Source: Rotaria sp. Silwood1
Lineage: Eukaryota; Rotifera; Eurotatoria; Philodinida; Philodinidae
DNA length: 64,000 bases
Direction: 5' to 3'
NCBI GenBank assembly: GCA_905250075.1
Contig: CAJNOP010000010.1
Coordinates: forward strand, 310,001 to 374,000
The notes below the pieces were generated by a model. That model worked only from the letters and a program-made list of their open reading frames with translations. It did not search any database and was not told the origin of the DNA. Positions 33,327 to 45,437 of the stretch are shown here, piece by piece (position 1 is the first letter of the stretch; each line of letters starts with the position of its first letter). The translations under genes and the position numbers were made by a program.

Positions 33327-35685
33327 GGTTTTTTTCTTTTTTTGTAATAAGAGTTTTGGTATCTAAATGAAGATATGACGTAGATGAGTATTTAAAAAGG
33401 AAGAATATTGCAAGTTATTGCATCAAATATGTTTATCGTAAACTTGTTGAAACTTTGAGATGGAAATAACACAAGTTCGAATTTTCAATGGAACAAAAAC
33501 TTTGAGTCATACGTGAATAAATGCAATATTTATTTTATTCTAGGCGTTTACAGACAAATCAGAAAATAAGATGATTAAATCATGATTCCTGGAGACATCT
33601 ATTGGAAATACAATACGTTAGTAGAATGCGATAATTTTCATTAATATTAGATTATTTAATCAGATTTTTAAAGCTTTATAGATTATATAATAAGAAAACA
33701 TTAATCAAAACTGTGTCTCCTAAAAAAAATGTTCATTGAACTGTTCATTTATTGATTCAAAGTATTAGATATTTTATTTGATTTATTCATCATAATAGTA
33801 GTTTTTATAGTTATATTTAGAACCGTTCGGTTGACATTTTTGACTTAAGCGAGGAAAAATCGATGTGTTGATGATATCGACTAAGCAATCAGTTTTATGC
33901 CGACATATACAATATAAAATTCATGTAACACTTTGAGTTTCTAATAGTAATAACTTCTATCTTAGCCTTTTTAACACAGCTGAAAGACGTTTCATATTCG
34001 TAAAAGGATACTATTGTTTGTAGACGAAATTAACTTTTGATCTGTGGCTAACTTATCGAGAGCATGATAAATTCATTCAGCATGATTCGATGCTCGCATT
34101 GTATGATAAGAAAGTAATAGCTCGATATTTCGAGCTGAGATTTTGATAACGACTGAAAATTTGTCATTTGAAAACTTCCAGGCTCATATCTGTTCCTCAT
34201 TAAAACCATGAAAATCATTAAAAACGAGCGTACTAGGCCAGCTTTAGTGTTCCAAAATCAACAATACAGAAAACAGTGAAAACGATCGGTTTTAAGGTAC
34301 GAAGGGACTGATTGGGTTCTAAGTATGACCTAGGAAGCGTGCCTCTTCAAAGAACGTGTTGGCTCTCTCGGAGCCTGTTGATACTGTGCTATGTACCATG
34401 ATGTTTGTATTAAAACTCGACGGTTTCAAAAACCTGAAACCAAGAACTGGGCCTGAACCATTAAATCATCAGATAGATACGACAATTCTTAAATCTATGT
34501 CGATAAATCGTCATTTTTTTCATTCTTGAGATTTAAGATTTTAGTGTACGTACAAAGATTATTTTTCTTGATTACTAAAATATGTGGTATCTTGAAACTT
34601 AACAATTGAATAGTTAAAATCTCTTCAAACATATTTATAGACAAAAGTCTTCTTCTTCACTCATCCTCATTTAACTACGACTTACTTCAATAAGCAGCGT
34701 ACATCATTCAATATAATCGGTCAACTCTCAAAATCAGTTAGTTAATAGAATACTTTATAACTTGTTTATCTCTTTTTCTTCAGATGTTTTTTAAATGTTT
34801 TATCAGTTTTATTTCATCTGTATATGTATCGCCGTCGGTATCACATTTTGGGAAGAGCCTCGAATCAATGATGAAGACAGTTTTATGATTCAAACGAGTG
34901 AACTAGTTAGCAAATATTATACAAAAGAGATAGCTCATTCTTAAAATATTTTATCAATCAACTCATTTGTAGTGTTGCTCAATTCTATTGAAAAAAATGT
35001 ATATGCTTCATTGAAGTAAATTGTCATCAATCATACATTAAACTACAATAAAGTACTTAAGCCACCTTTGTAACTGATATTCACTTGGGACCAATAGGGT
35101 TCTATACGAAAAGAATGAAAGAAGAGGCAAGAACACTTTTTCACAGGATATACATTTAAAATTTTCGTATTCTATCTAATAATTTAATGAATTCGGTTCT
35201 ATGTGGTCTTTTGGAAATTAAACCGGAACTGTTTTTTTTCCTCATTTTTAACAACCGGAACCGTGACTTTAGTTCTGGGTAATATTTGAAGTCATCGAAC
35301 TGTAGTTCCTACTTTCAAAAATAGGTACTTGCTCTCTTGTAACTTTAAACTCCTCTTTGAAAGAGGAAAATCTGGGTAAAATACTGATACAGATTGTTAA
35401 CGTCTCCCTTCTCAAAAAAGTCACTTTTTGTTACAATGATCAAAATTAAGATAAATGCATGGGAAGATCGCTCGTGATCTGATCTCTCATAAACAACTAA
35501 AGTTTTTACTCGGCATCCCATTTTCTTCCAAAAACTTTTGAAGATTTCCGTCACCTCCTATTCGAACAACCAGTTGGTTTTGAAAAAAAAAACCGAAAAT
35601 CTTTTTCATTTTTTCTCAGTTCATGATGTGTCGAACGCGCAACCTAAATCTCTCAGTCCAAGTTCATGTGATGTGTGTATTTTTT
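33327..35685. other. Intergenic, upstream of LTN1
   Basis: No gene recognised. It must hold the LTN1 promoter, but no clear TATA box is seen. Frames at 35345-35554 (minus) and 35538-35741 (plus) match no family I know and border a foldback repeat. Confidence 0.4.
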
Positions 35686-35896
35686 TTTGTTGGAAAGAGC
35701 ACGTCAAGATACAGGACATTACAGAGTCCTTCTTTTTATAATAATCTAAGAAAACACCACTATGGAAAACGATCATTTTTTCGGGGTTTTTCAAGCCACT
35801 GAACTTGTGATTCCTTCTTTTTGCTTACAAAGTAAGAATTTAAAGAAAGGACTCTGTGGTGTCCTGCATCCTTACATGCTCTTTCAAACAACAAAA
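35686..35896. mobile_element. Small foldback/MITE remnant
   Basis: Arms of about 50 bp are inverted. GGAAAGAGCACGTCAAGATA with ACAGAGTCCTTCTTT at 35691-35738 pairs with the complement of AAGAAAGGACTCTGTGGTGT and GCTCTTTCAAAC at 35843-35890. The centre is about 105 bp. No target duplication can be assigned. Confidence 0.5.
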
Positions 35897-36065
35897 CAAG
35901 TTAAATATATATAGAATGAACCTCGGTAGAGAAATTTGGACTGTCAAATGAACTGTTGATGATCCTTATCTGGCCAATATCTCCCTTAAACACCATGGTA
36001 TCGGGCTGATAATTTCATGTCATTTGAACTTTTGTGGGCTGAGATCAGTTTTTAAGGGGGCCTTA

Positions 36066-36437
36066 CAGAAATAGGCAAGTCAGAGGCTTTTAAGGTTCAG
36101 ATCACGTCAAGTCAAACCATTAATCGCCAAAAAAATGATTGAATCAAGTCTAATCAAGTCACAACGCTTTCCAAGTCAAATCAAAAAAGTGACTATATAT
36201 TCTCATCTGGTTGCCGCTTATCTGAAGTACATGGAAGAATTTCTTTTTCTTTGCTCCTGCTCTCATAGGTACTTTTAGTGTAGACAAGAATTAGACGCAT
36301 AAATTGCAAAAATATGTCCATTTTTTTCTTAACTTGTGATTTGATTTTGAAGGCCAAGTCAAAAATCAAGTCAAGTCAAGTCAAGAAATTAGAAAAAATT
36401 TCTCAAGTCAAAAAATGACTTCACTTGCCCATCTCTG
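36066..36437. mobile_element. Non-autonomous hAT element
   Basis: The left end CAGAAATAGGCAAGTCA and the complemented right end CAGAGATGGGCAAGTGA match the common hAT terminal motif CAGRGRTGGGCAA. Flanks GGGCCTTA (36058-36065) and GAGCCTTG (36438-36445) agree at 6 of 8 bases, consistent with an aged 8 bp target duplication. The interior has many CAAGTCAAGT words near both ends and no transposase frame. Length is 372 bp. Confidence 0.7.
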
Positions 36438-36445
36438 GAGCCTTG

Positions 36446-36990
36446 TAGAATTGCATAGGCTTATCAGAATTTGGATACATTTACGTGTGTACATTTCTGT
36501 CATCGTTGAGGACTTAAAAATATTTTATTATTGGTGTAATGTAATCATTTATTTCAATAAATGAGCATAAAATAATGTTGCTACATAATGTGCTGATAAT
36601 GACGCTGCAGAACGTATGACCTTATAAGTTCTGACTACGAACAAATTAAAAAGAAACTATTATGACAGAGGTTTCGTAATGTTTTCATAATGTTTTCATA
36701 ATGAGTATATGAATAAAATCACTTTCCAACAGAATCGATGGTTTTTTCTCGAAAACAAACATATTTGTTACTAAATTTGTACTGCAAATCAAAGCGAATG
36801 AATTGTAATATATACCTAAATTTCATAGAATTTTTTAAAATAGTAAAATTTTCTATTTCTTCTAGTTCACAGTATGAAGAATTTCAATTACGTTTCTAAA
36901 ATAAATCAAGGAGAAAATTTTTGAATAACTTACTTCACAATGAATAAACGTAATATAAGTTTATTTTTCTATAACATATATTAAATCGTC
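36446..36990. other. Intergenic, nothing recognised
   Basis: AT-rich DNA between transposon remnants. No gene or structured repeat seen. Confidence 0.4.
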
Positions 36991-37246
36991 AATGAGCCAT
37001 GTTTCGAATTCGATTGTTGGCCACGAAAATGCATAAAAAGTGGCCTTATAATAGCTTATTTGTTACTAAGAGCGGTTTCTTTCCTGTCATCTATCTTTCT
37101 CAATCGTCTTCCTAGCATTTGCTAGGAAGACGATTGAGAAAAATAGCTGAGAGGAAAGAGACTGCGCTTAGCAACAAATAAGCTATTGTATGGCCACTTT
37201 TTATACATGTTCGTGGCCAACAAGCGAATTCGGAACATGGCTCATT
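36991..37246. mobile_element. Near-perfect 256 bp palindrome (MITE-like)
   Basis: The left arm from AATGAGCCATGTTTCGAATT (36991) is repeated inverted, ending CGAATTCGGAACATGGCTCATT at 37246. The apex is CCTAGCATTTGCTAGG at about 37111-37126, so there is almost no loop. Arms are about 90% alike. There is no open frame of note and no certain target duplication. Confidence 0.6.
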
Positions 37247-37333
37247 CATACAAATGTCAACATACAATCAAACATAATATATACAACAAGATTAATAGAG
37301 TTATTATCGACATGTATTTGAATTCGTGTACAC

Positions 37334-38192
37334 GATTTACTGTCCGCGGATTTACTGTCCACGGATTTACTGTCCACGGATTTACTGTCCATTGATTGGA
37401 AAAATTTTATTCCAACTAACGCTATTTTTGTATGAGGATTTACTGTCCATTGATTGAAAAAATAGAATATTTCAATTAGTGTATTTTTTAGTTGAGGATT
37501 TACTGTCCATTAATTGCTTCGAAGAAGAGAAATTAATAAATGAGTAATGGTCTTGACAATCAATCCCTTTTTTGAACAAAAAATTACATAAATGTTGAAA
37601 AACAAAAAAGTCACCAATGAGCGAACTATTGAATAAATTTTCAATTTAAAATGAGGGATGCTCATCAAATTGGGGAGTAAAATAGGCATTAATATGACAA
37701 AAATTTATAAAAAATATATATAAATTCAAAGAATATAATTTTCTTATCATACTCTTCCTAAAAATGTCTGCTATATTTATTGAATCTACCCATGGTAAAC
37801 GACAATTATGCTACCTCGGTTATCGATATTCCATCATTCTTAAAAGCTGCTGGACTTAGATATTTTCAGCGTCCACCAAAAAGTTGAACGTCCATTCATC
37901 TTTTTTGATTTATTTATTAATCAATTCCTTATTCGCTTTGTTATTTCCTCATATATTTGTTTGAATTCTTTTTTTTTTCTAAATATACATAGTTGATTGC
38001 GATAAATATTTTTCTGTTCATTTCTATTCTTCGAGGCAATCAACGGACAGTAAATCCTCAAACGAGAAAAACGCTAATTGAAAAAAAAAGTTATTCAATC
38101 AATGGACAATAAATCCTCAGTAGCAAAAATTATACTTTCTGTAGAAAAAAAACAATTTTCTAAGAAAAACAATCAATGGACAGTAAATTCTG
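37334..38192. mobile_element. MULE-like element with inverted subterminal repeat arrays
   Basis: The left side has four 15 bp repeats of GATTTACTGTCCACG (37334-37393), then GGATTTACTGTCCATTGATT again at about 37437 and 37497, a 60 bp period. The right side has the same unit in reverse orientation at about 38040, 38099 and 38173. The 60 bp spacer (TTTCAATTAGNGTNTTT) is also shared inverted. The middle holds a short frame resembling a FLYWCH zinc finger, which often accompanies Mutator-like transposases. There is no transposase core, so it is a deleted or non-autonomous copy. Exact ends are uncertain. Confidence 0.5.
37764..37859 (+). pseudogene. FLYWCH-like zinc-finger remnant
   Basis: ATG is followed by 31 codons including STHGKRQLCYLGYRYS and then a stop. 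FLYWCH domains begin with a Gly-Lys/Arg, a short strand and a GY-Y motif, which this resembles. The later Trp-Arg-Cys and His parts are missing. It is probably a truncated relic of a transposon protein inside the MULE-like element. The call rests on about 16 residues. Confidence 0.35.
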
Positions 38193-38225
38193 TAAACCAT
38201 TTGAATTATATTCTTTAAATGGTTA

Positions 38226-38308
38226 CTTCTTAATTGCGGACAAAATTTCAGCCCTCACCCACACTGTCGGCATGCTAATTGGTTTGATTTTCGTCCGCAA
38301 TCAAGAAG
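38226..38308. repeat. Short hairpin, 21 bp arms
   Basis: CTTCTTAATTGCGGACAAAA and the complement of TTTTCGTCCGCAATCAAGAAG face each other across about 40 bp. It is close to the right end of the preceding element and may be part of it. Confidence 0.45.
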
Positions 38309-38656
38309 ACACGCTTTAAATATAAAATTTCTATTATTTGAAAATCTTACAATTTATTAATCATTGTATTATGTTTAGAATATTATTCATTATTGTTGGA
38401 ATAGTGTTTGAGATCATATGAATACATATACAAAAGTCTTTCTTATAAAATATGATGGAAATATATACGATTTAATAAACTAATCGTCTGGTATAAAATG
38501 AAGTGAAGAAGAATAAAGTACGAAACACAAATATTAACAAATTGAATTTTTATGAAATATGAAAAAAAAAGATACAGAAAAAATTAAATTCTGTAATTGT
38601 TTATGAAGTTGATAAATTAAGAAAAACAACCATATGTTTTATTTAATTGATAATCA

Positions 38657-39457
38657 TCATGAAAATATATTTGTTGAACCTTTATTAACAATCGGGTCCA
38701 CCCATTGAACCTCTGGATCATTCATTTTTGTTGCTGTTGTAATAAAACTGATAATCAATAGAAAAAACATAAAACCAATAATAATATAAAAAACCATAGC
38801 TAATGCTAATGCTAATTTTCCTAATCTTTGGACAAGAACAGTTCGTTTTCTTTTTATTTTCAATACATGAAGAACTTCATTTAAAAATTCCCAATCAATT
38901 GAACCAGGTGTTACTTCTTTGTTATCATAATAGAAAAGTAAATTTTGTAATTTTAATGGTTCGTCACCAAGACGATCATATATAAGTGCATCGTCAGGTT
39001 TAACATGACTTGTATCATATTTTTTAGGTTTACCACCATCAGCTAAAGAAAATCTTCTAACAACATGAAAATTGTCTTCTTTATCAATATTTTTTATTGC
39101 CTCTTGAACACGTTTTAGTTCACGTTTCATTTGTAAATTTAGATAAAAATTCGAAAGTCCTTGCCCTTGATTACGTTCATCAACATCCATAGCACGTATA
39201 TTATGTAATTTATGGCGTACAATGAACCAACGAGAATTAGGACGAAGATGTTTTGCTGTAAGTGGTGCTTCATAGTCAGGTTCTACAAGACGTCGGCGAC
39301 TACCGGAGAGTGGTGTTGGTGAATCTGTAGAATTTGAGGAAGGAGACATAAGTGGAGCATTCATAGAATCATTTTGATCCGATATATTTGTAATTACATG
39401 AATTTCTTGTTCTTTTTTTGGCATACGTAAGATTCGCGTACGAGTTGTTTGAGCCAT
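38657..39457 (-). CDS. Single-span membrane protein, unknown family, paralogue A
   Basis: Intronless frame of 266 residues. The N-terminus is basic and followed by a Ser/Pro-rich low-complexity stretch (about 30-58). A conserved block YEAPLTAKHLRPNSRWFIVRHKLHNIR spans residues 62-88. A charged, helical middle comes next (KRELKRVQEAIKNIDKED). A strongly hydrophobic segment lies at about residues 214-241, after a basic KIKRKR stretch, and a 25-residue acidic/polar tail follows. The topology suggests a cytosolic N-terminus and a short outside or lumenal tail. I do not recognise the family. Its clear paralogue lies upstream at 42605-43366, so the pair arose by tandem duplication. Absence of introns sets it apart from most neighbours. 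Confidence 0.75.
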   Translation of the reverse strand: MAQTTRTRILRMPKKEQEIHVITNISDQNDSMNAPLMSPSSNSTDSPTPLSGSRRRLVEPDYEAPLTAKHLRPNSRWFIVRHKLHNIRAMDVDERNQGQGLSNFYLNLQMKRELKRVQEAIKNIDKEDNFHVVRRFSLADGGKPKKYDTSHVKPDDALIYDRLGDEPLKLQNLLFYYDNKEVTPGSIDWEFLNEVLHVLKIKRKRTVLVQRLGKLALALAMVFYIIIGFMFFLLIISFITTATKMNDPEVQWVDPIVNKGSTNIFS

Positions 39458-39459
39458 TT

Positions 39460-42400
39460 AGATTTTGTTAATAATTATTGTACTTATTAATACTAATATG
39501 TATATAAATATCTATAATTGACATAGATCTTATAAATAGTAATTTATTAAATTATTATGCTTAAATGAAAATGATTAACAATAAATATATTAAGTATGAA
39601 TTTCTAATTTAATCTCTTAAGAGTTCAAATTACATTATGATCAACTCTTAGAAACAAGATAAATTTTATCTTATTAGTATATTAACAAATTTATCTTTGA
39701 ATATGTACACATACTACATAAATGCGAATATCAACGAATGATTTCTTTTTTTTTTTTGGTTGGATTATACAATGATTAGAAAAAAACAACATATATTATT
39801 ACAAGGATCAAAACAATATTGTCTATTCAAATTTTTATAAAAAGAAAACTACCGAACAAATGAGAAGAATAATAATATGAAATGATTTGACTTCTTTTCT
39901 TTTCTTACCTATGTAGACTAAAGTATTGATCGATAGTTGACGACGGCAAATGACAAGGTTTTATATTACAAACTATATTATATTAAGAAAAGGTATGTCA
40001 AGAAAAAAGAAAGCTGAAATACACAATATGTCAAATATTGAAGAGTCACATGTGATATTGCTCAAGGCATACGTTGTTTGTCTTTCTATATTTATCAGAC
40101 CAACGAATCTTTACATGCCATACATTATTCGATACGACGGGAAAAGAAAAAAAAGTAATATAAAAGAAAAAGAAATACGGAATTAAGATATATTATTTAC
40201 AATTGAATAAATTGTTTACTAAAAAGAAAAAGATAGATGCGTTTAACAAACATTGATGTGACAATACAATACTAATCTCTTTGTTGTTTTCTTTTTCTCC
40301 ATTCTTTTCTAACAATTTGATCATGTTCGTTTGTAATAATAGTAATAACAAAAAAAAATAAATAGACAACATTTTACAACAAGAAAAACTAAGTTATTTC
40401 TTTTTGTTCTATTTTCATCAAATGAAGTACTCTTTTTTTAAATATGATTAAGAAAGCATGAACAAACGAGTGACGAATGCATGCAGTCTCAATTCATCAA
40501 TGAATTGAAATCAACAAATGCTAGAAACTATTGAGCATTAATATGTGTAGTAAAAAAAAAAAATATTTGAAAGATATTTATTCGATATAATTATAAAATA
40601 TTTTCCAAATAATTTCTTACTCAGCATTTGTTAATTATATATATTTATTTATTATTTATAAATGTACTTAATCATAGGTTTGGTATGCTAAATAGGTGTT
40701 TTCATGAGAAAATTAAATCAAAAATAAAAATCGCAAATATAACTAAATACCGATACAGAAAAAAAAATCTGCTAACGTGAATGTGAGTAATGAACAGAAA
40801 TTCTGTGACGAATGTTTTTGTTGAAATAAATCAAAATGATTTGTTTGTCAACTTAAATATCGATTGAAATGATTGATAAAGGGCTAAGACATATTTTACA
40901 TATACTCGTTTTTCTCTTATTTTCATATCTATTCAAGCATAGCAGCCTACTGATAGCCAATCTTTCAACTTCATCTTATTCATTTTATTTAAATTCTTTT
41001 TTCTAGGTTTATAGAAGGCAAACTATTATAAAGATTCGATCTTACATACTTTATCTTGTGATCAGAGTTATAGTCAAGGACTTTGATTTTCTTTACTGTC
41101 TACTTGTTTCAATAATGCTTTACTATATATAGTTTTTATTTAAATGGTAGGTTATATATTTGCTCTCAATCAATATAATGATCGACGTAATTCACGCACT
41201 TACAATAGTTATATAGGTTATATTGTATTTTATAGTCTGAATACTCGATCTCCTTTACACAGAGTGCATTTTAAATGAAATGATCCACTTTCAATCTACT
41301 CAATGTATCAATTTTCACCGGAAAATTATTTTTATTTTATTTTTTTTCCTATGTTTTAAAGATAGTCTAAACAGAAAGTATCCGAACACTTATAACAGTA
41401 ATTATTTTTTCTATTGGTTCGTTTGAATGACAATCATAAAGAATTTATTTTCTCTTTTGCACACGAGCAATGCCAAACCTTAATTTTCATATGAAATAGA
41501 GTAAAAATTGACGGCTATGCAATACTGAAGAAAGAATATGTTTGTTCTCTGTTTAATGAGGAATTTTAATATATGCACTCGTATTACACAATAAGGAAAA
41601 ATAGAAAGAAGAAACTAATAAGTATCTGAATATTTTTTAGATTAACTATGAATTTGATATTGATGAAACTTCTTTGTTTTCTATTTCATAATTTCTATAT
41701 CAATTCAATTGTTTAGTATTATTCGATGAAATTCTATTTAAATGTCTTACTATAAAAAGAAATCTTAATTTGATATGCCAGTATAATGATGTCCATTGGA
41801 GATGCATTTATATTCTTTATTAAAAAAAAAGAAAAGAAATAAAATCATTACATGTGAATTTCATGGTAAATGATTTTGATGTAACAGATGTTTAGAAGAA
41901 AAAAACAATTCATAGTTCTAAAATAGACAGTTAAAAAAAAATAACAATCAGACAGATTTTTTAAATAAAATATTTGAGATTCTTGGATAGAATAATAAAT
42001 TACATAGGATAGATTGGCCTTTTTTTTTCTGTTTTTTGAAAAAGATACATCGAAATTTGATTCTACTTAAGAATCAATAACTTTGATCGGTTGACTAATC
42101 CATGTTGTGTAATAAAATGAATTAGCAACATAAATTACGTGAAATTATAATTAGATGAACTAAAAAACATAGAAATTTACATCATAGACAATATGTATAT
42201 GTAGATTATATGTTCTTTTTGAATGTAAAGAAATAATAGTCAATATTTTGATTTCACAATTTCGTATTCATGATGATACAATGCAACATCTCAAATTTTG
42301 AAATATCATATATTTTATCTACACTCAAATTATTCATATAGTATTTCTATAAAATCTATTATTGAATAAATTACTCATCGTTTGAATTATTTCATCGGTT

Positions 42401-42600
42401 TTTTTCCTTCTATTTCCAAATAATATCATATTCTTATACAGTCCATATTGATCTTTTTTTTCATTATTTTAGTATTGATTCATTTCGTCTATGAATTCAT
42501 TTTCAATATTTATCTAAGAGCATTGTGCCCTTCGATACGTCATATACATATTATTTGTAAGTTCTTTGAGATATATTTTAAAAGATTCAGTTCCTAAGAT
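39460..42600. other. Intergenic between the membrane-protein paralogues
   Basis: About 3.1 kb of very AT-rich DNA. No gene, repeat array or transposon end recognised. The frame at 39950-40186 (plus) looks like chance. Confidence 0.45.
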
Positions 42601-42604
42601 AAAA

Positions 42605-43366
42605 TTAAAAATTAATTAGAGTTGTCTCTACAGTTGTTGAAGGTTCACGCCATTCGATTCCTCCATCAGGATCATTGTTGTACATGCTTGATAAATTTGC
42701 TGTTGTTCCTAATACACTAAGAAGCAATGAAATCAACATAAGACCAAGAATAATAAAAACAACTATTGCTAGAATTAATGCTACTTGACGAAAAACAGCT
42801 GCTCGACGAAGACGTTCTCGATCTCGACTTATAATTGAACAAACATTAGTTAAAAATGTGCGAAATACACTTTCATATGGTACAGCGCATTCTTTCGAAA
42901 AATAATAAAGTAATGCTTGTAAAACCATAGGGTCACGATCAAAACTAGGGTAATATAACATGTCCGTTGGCCGTACATGTGATACATTAACACGGTTAGT
43001 ATGTGTTGAATCAGTAGGTAATTCAAAATAACGAACAGGAACAAAATCTGATCGTTGTTCAATGTCTTTGATATCTGCCTGTGCACGTCGTAATTCACGT
43101 CTAATTTGAAAGAATATATACCAATCACGAAATTTTTCATCAACATTCGATGTATCAACTTCACGCCAACTACGAATTTTATGCATATTATTTCGTACTG
43201 TAATCCATTTCGAATTTGGTTTCAGCGTATGTGCAGTTAATGGAGCTTCGTAATCATCATGTTGAAGTAAATATTGTCGAGTAGTGTCAAATGGATTTGA
43301 AATTATATGCAATTCTTGTTCTTGTTTTGTGAATTTATGTGGTAAAATTTTTGTACGATAAGCCAT
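42605..43366 (-). CDS. Single-span membrane protein, unknown family, paralogue B
   Basis: Intronless, 253 residues from MAYRTKILPHKF. An in-frame ATG four codons upstream is possible, but MAYRTK aligns with MAQTTR of paralogue A. Shared blocks are KQEQELHIISN, then DYEAPLTAHTLKPNSKWITVRNNMHKIR, a RRELRRAQADIKDIEQ helix and one membrane span near residues 203-230 (ALILAIVVFIILGLMLISLL). The tail contains GGIEWREPSTTVE, which parallels EVQWVDP of A. It lacks the Ser/Pro-rich insert of A. Identity is moderate, so the duplication is old and both copies appear to be maintained. Function unknown. Confidence 0.75.
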   Translation of the reverse strand: MAYRTKILPHKFTKQEQELHIISNPFDTTRQYLLQHDDYEAPLTAHTLKPNSKWITVRNNMHKIRSWREVDTSNVDEKFRDWYIFFQIRRELRRAQADIKDIEQRSDFVPVRYFELPTDSTHTNRVNVSHVRPTDMLYYPSFDRDPMVLQALLYYFSKECAVPYESVFRTFLTNVCSIISRDRERLRRAAVFRQVALILAIVVFIILGLMLISLLLSVLGTTANLSSMYNNDPDGGIEWREPSTTVETTLINF

Positions 43367-43379
43367 TGTGATTAACAAA

Positions 43380-45437
43380 ACAAAAAATATCTACAAAAAA
43401 AACCTATAGTTTTAACAATAAATCAATCTGTGAAATTGACTCAACTATATGCTTATTTAATATAATCATACAGATGTGGTTTATATAACCAAGTTTTTTT
43501 TTCTGTTCTTTATAAAAACAAGAAAAAGAAAGAAAGAATTGCTATACAGGTCTTCTTTTTTTCTTTCTACTCTGTCATATATATTTTCTTATGAGGAAAT
43601 ATTTGTTCACCTATGTCTATATATAATGAGATTTAATACTGCATGATATAATTTCATTAATATAACAGATAGCAATCTGTATTTATGACTGTCTCGTGTA
43701 TTTTTTTTTAACATGTGATTGTCATTTTTATTATTTTCATTTTCCAGATAATACAATAAGAAATTTTGTTTTTTACAATTCACCGATTTTCGGTATAAAT
43801 GCGCATAATATTTATTGTGTTTTACACTTGTAACCAATAATGGTTACAGAAAACAGTGTATTATAACGAAAAAAAAAGTATGAGGAGGCAGCAAATAAGG
43901 TAAAGCGACTCGTCACTCGCTTGAAAGTCAATTATGAAAACAAGAAAAGAAAAAAAAAGAAAGCAATATGCGTTCGTGCTTTGTTGAAACAAAAAAGTTG
44001 TATTTAAACGTACTTTTTATATTCTTTTGCATGACTTGAATTTACAGGTTTTATGTAATCAGACTTTTTTTTGAGATAAAATGTTAGAAGAATAAAATAA
44101 TTGCAATCATTTGTTGTTTGTAAGTTTTATTATAATCAACTATTATGATTTGCTGAACGAGAAGTTTTCTTAAGACAGTTAATGTTTGATATTTCCTATA
44201 GAAAGAGAAAAAAACGTTCAACTCTTCTTTTCTTAGTGTTCATAACAGGTCACTTAATATGATGCGCTCAACATTTGACGATAGAAATATTATGTCGTTT
44301 CTTTTTTTTTTCCTCATGTGAGCATACTTTAAAAAAAACATCACAGAAGGAGAAGTGTTTTTTTTTTTCATAAAGAATATTTCTATAATCAGTTCTCATG
44401 AAAATGACTAATTATTCTTCTGTTAGTGTAGTTATTCAAAAGAAAAGCTTTCAGTGTAATCTCAGAAAGATTAAAATCTTAAGCATTATAGTAATTAGTG
44501 TTTTTAATTATAGACAAGATGATTTTCATAAAAACAATTTATGTGTGATATAATACAATTGATTTAGAGTCGATATAAAGTACTACATAGATTTAATTCT
44601 TAAAATTTGAAGAATTCGTTTTCTTATGGAGGAAATATCAGACTGATGAAGTTTGTCGAAGTCTCAATACATTTTTGTTTGTAAAAAATCATTATGTCAT
44701 ATTTATTGATCTGAATGATTAATATGAAACTGTAACTATGTTTTGATAAAGACAAATGAATAAAACTCTGATTTTTCACTGTAAATGTCAACTTCATTCT
44801 TTAAATAGGGTGATCACTCATCTACAATTACCTTCACATTTTGTATGTGACAATCGATATAAACATGTTATTATGTACTATTTATTTCTTCAATCAATAC
44901 CTAGTAATAGAACACAAAGGATCACCTAGTTTAAAATAGACACTGTTTTTTATTATCGAAGGGCTTCGACCTTCACTAATACGAAATTTGTTTTGAGAAC
45001 AAAGCTTTAATCGTCATACAGTTCGATAAACATGCCAATATTTATTTAACAAGTTTCCTTTTTTATCATTTATATGTTTTGAAGAAAATCAATGTTACCT
45101 GTATGATTATATGTATATAATTTAAACTATGAAAAAAAAAAGTTGTACATTCGTTTGATGTATAATGTACTATTTTTATTTTTATATATTTGGCCTTGTT
45201 TTTCTCTATCAAAAAGCTTCATTCATTCTTCAATAGTAGAATATATACAGGTAAGTTTATAAAATCAATGTACACAAAAAAAAAAGGAAGGAATGACAAG
45301 AGCGTGATTAAACAGATGAAGAAAAAAAAAGAAAAGAAAAGTATATTTGCACGAATATGTGTATATATGTGTAAACAAAGATTGTTTTTTAGATTAAATC
45401 GTTTATTTTTTAAACTCCTGTTTTTTACTATCATGAA
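43380..45437. other. Intergenic, between paralogue B and TEX2
   Basis: About 2 kb with no gene recognised. Overlapping low-complexity frames at 45190-45441 on both strands are not credible. Confidence 0.45.
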
